DNA of 64,000 nt from an uncultured Bacteroides sp. (lineage in GTDB: Bacteria > Bacteroidota > Bacteroidia > Bacteroidales > Bacteroidaceae): assembly GCF_963677685.1 (NCBI RefSeq), contig NZ_OY782186.1, forward strand, positions 3,100,001 through 3,164,000, written 5' to 3'. Under the pieces are notes generated by a model, which was not told where the DNA came from, did not search any database, and worked only from the letters and a program-made list of their open reading frames with translations. A program made the position numbers and the translations under genes. Positions 63,072-64,000 of the stretch are shown one piece after another. Within the stretch, counting starts at the first letter, position 1. Each line of letters begins with the position of its first letter.

Positions 63072-64000
63072 ATGAAACATTTAATCCATTCCTTTTCTGT
63101 TGCAATCCTCGCGATATGTTGCAACATGTTTTCAGGCTTTGCTCAACAAATGCCGCCAATTCCGACCGATCCCAATGTACGCATCGGCAAGTTAGACAAT
63201 GGACTTACTTATTATATCCGGAAAAATAAATTGCCGGAAAAAAGAGCCGATTTCTACATCGCTCAAAAAGTTGGTTCTATCTTAGAAGAGCCTTCACAAA
63301 GGGGATTGGCACATTTCTTGGAGCACATGTGCTTCAACGGTACCGCACATTTTCCGGGAGATGCCCTAAAAAGCTATCTTGAAAAAATAGGAGTAAAATT
63401 TGGAGAGAATCTAAATGCCTATACTTCTATTGACGAAACTGTATATAATATATCTAATGTTCCCGTAACCCGTGAAGGACCGATTGATTCCTGTCTTCTT
63501 ATCTTACACGACTGGTCAAACGATCTCTTGCTTGATGGAAAAGAGATAGATAAGGAAAGAGGTGTTATTCATGAAGAGTGGCGTACACGCAGAAGTGCGA
63601 TGCAGCGTCTTCAGGAAAAGGCATTGCCCCAAATGTATGCGGGAACTAAGTATGCCGATTGTATGCCTATAGGTAGCATGGATATTGTTGATAACTTTAA
63701 ACATCAAACTTTAAGAGATTACTATGAAAAATGGTATCGTCCTGATCTGCAAGGCATTATAGTTGTTGGAGATATTAACGTAGATGACGTAGAAGCGAAA
63801 ATAAAAAAAATATTTGCTGATATACCTGCTCAACCTAATGCAGCTAAACGCATTTACTATCCTGTTAATGACAACAAAGAACCGATCATAGTAATTGAAC
63901 AGGATAAAGAACAGCCTTATGTACAAGCCTTGATCTTTAATAAGCACGATGCAACTCCTGGTGATCAAAAAGGAAATATGGGATATTTAGTGGCCCAATA
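63072..64000 (+). CDS. M16-family zinc peptidase, C-terminus cut by window edge
   Basis: ATG at 63072 opens [17 protein letters not shown] with a signal sequence ending GFAQQ. The frame is open to the window end (309 codons seen; family members run to about 900). The inverted zinc motif HFLEH lies in [19 protein letters not shown] with the downstream Glu region [11 protein letters not shown]. It is a pitrilysin-like protease acting in the periplasm. It lies 136 bp after kdsA, read in the same direction. Confidence 0.9.
   Translation, partial: MKHLIHSFSVAILAICCNMFSGFAQQMPPIPTDPNVRIGKLDNGLTYYIRKNKLPEKRADFYIAQKVGSILEEPSQRGLAHFLEHMCFNGTAHFPGDALKSYLEKIGVKFGENLNAYTSIDETVYNISNVPVTREGPIDSCLLILHDWSNDLLLDGKEIDKERGVIHEEWRTRRSAMQRLQEKALPQMYAGTKYADCMPIGSMDIVDNFKHQTLRDYYEKWYRPDLQGIIVVGDINVDDVEAKIKKIFADIPAQPNAAKRIYYPVNDNKEPIIVIEQDKEQPYVQALIFNKHDATPGDQKGNMGYLVAQ

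Noticed and set aside
1..64000. tRNA, rRNA or prophage structural genes
   Set aside because: I looked for cloverleaf-like and rRNA sequence and for phage capsid or tail genes and saw none, though a single tRNA can be missed by eye.

Overview
The window looks like a chromosome segment of a Bacteroides-type bacterium (order Bacteroidales). The evidence is AT-rich DNA, promoters with the Bacteroides -7 element TAnnTTTG and few Shine-Dalgarno sites, Mfa1/Mfa2-type fimbrial lipoproteins, a CfiA-like metallo-beta-lactamase, and many Bacteroidetes-specific families. The species cannot be named from sequence alone.

Region 1 (1-8.2 kb) is a surface fimbria locus read leftwards: an OmpA/DUF3575 outer-membrane protein, an Mfa2/FimB-like anchor and three fimbrillin lipoproteins, the last cut by the window edge. 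Between the first gene and a tyrosine recombinase lies a 502-bp segment bounded by perfect 33-bp inverted repeats (5850-5882 and 6319-6351). This is the layout of a recombinase-driven invertible promoter, and the best promoter I can see inside it points away from the fimbrial genes, so the drawn orientation may be OFF.

Region 2 (8.4-38 kb) is mostly ordinary metabolism and housekeeping: nudC, phosphohexomutase, C69 and M23 peptidases, amt, alanine dehydrogenase, a nitronate monooxygenase-like enzyme, an ECF sigma factor with an unusual anti-sigma/beta-barrel fusion, nadC, rlmH, a queuosine block (queF, queC, transporter), a FadL-type porin, a D-lactate dehydrogenase/pirin/pdxH operon, a DUF4468-flavin reductase fusion, an AraC regulator, and a subclass B1 metallo-beta-lactamase related to CfiA/CcrA.

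Region 3 (38-49.5 kb) is an accessory island full of decay: a histidine kinase/response regulator deletion scar, a GspF fragment, an IS3 orfA remnant, then about seven consecutive Rhs-type toxin-tail plus immunity cassettes, all read leftwards. Most toxin tails are start-less, nonsense-mutated or frameshifted, while most putative immunity genes are intact. No full-length Rhs gene is present, so this looks like a store of orphan cassettes or orphan immunity genes. A (TA)7-interrupted membrane gene lies at its right end.

Region 4 (49.5-64 kb) is again core-like and read rightwards: an HU-like protein behind a repeat-rich leader, DUF5063, a 3'-5' exonuclease, an RlmI-like methyltransferase, a candidate small RNA, an acyltransferase gene bounded by 25-bp direct repeats, then a long co-directional run (nucleoside permease, bifunctional nuclease, rsmE, DUF4836, ABC transporter, miaA with a palindromic promoter, diacylglycerol kinase, kdsA, and an M16 peptidase cut by the right edge).
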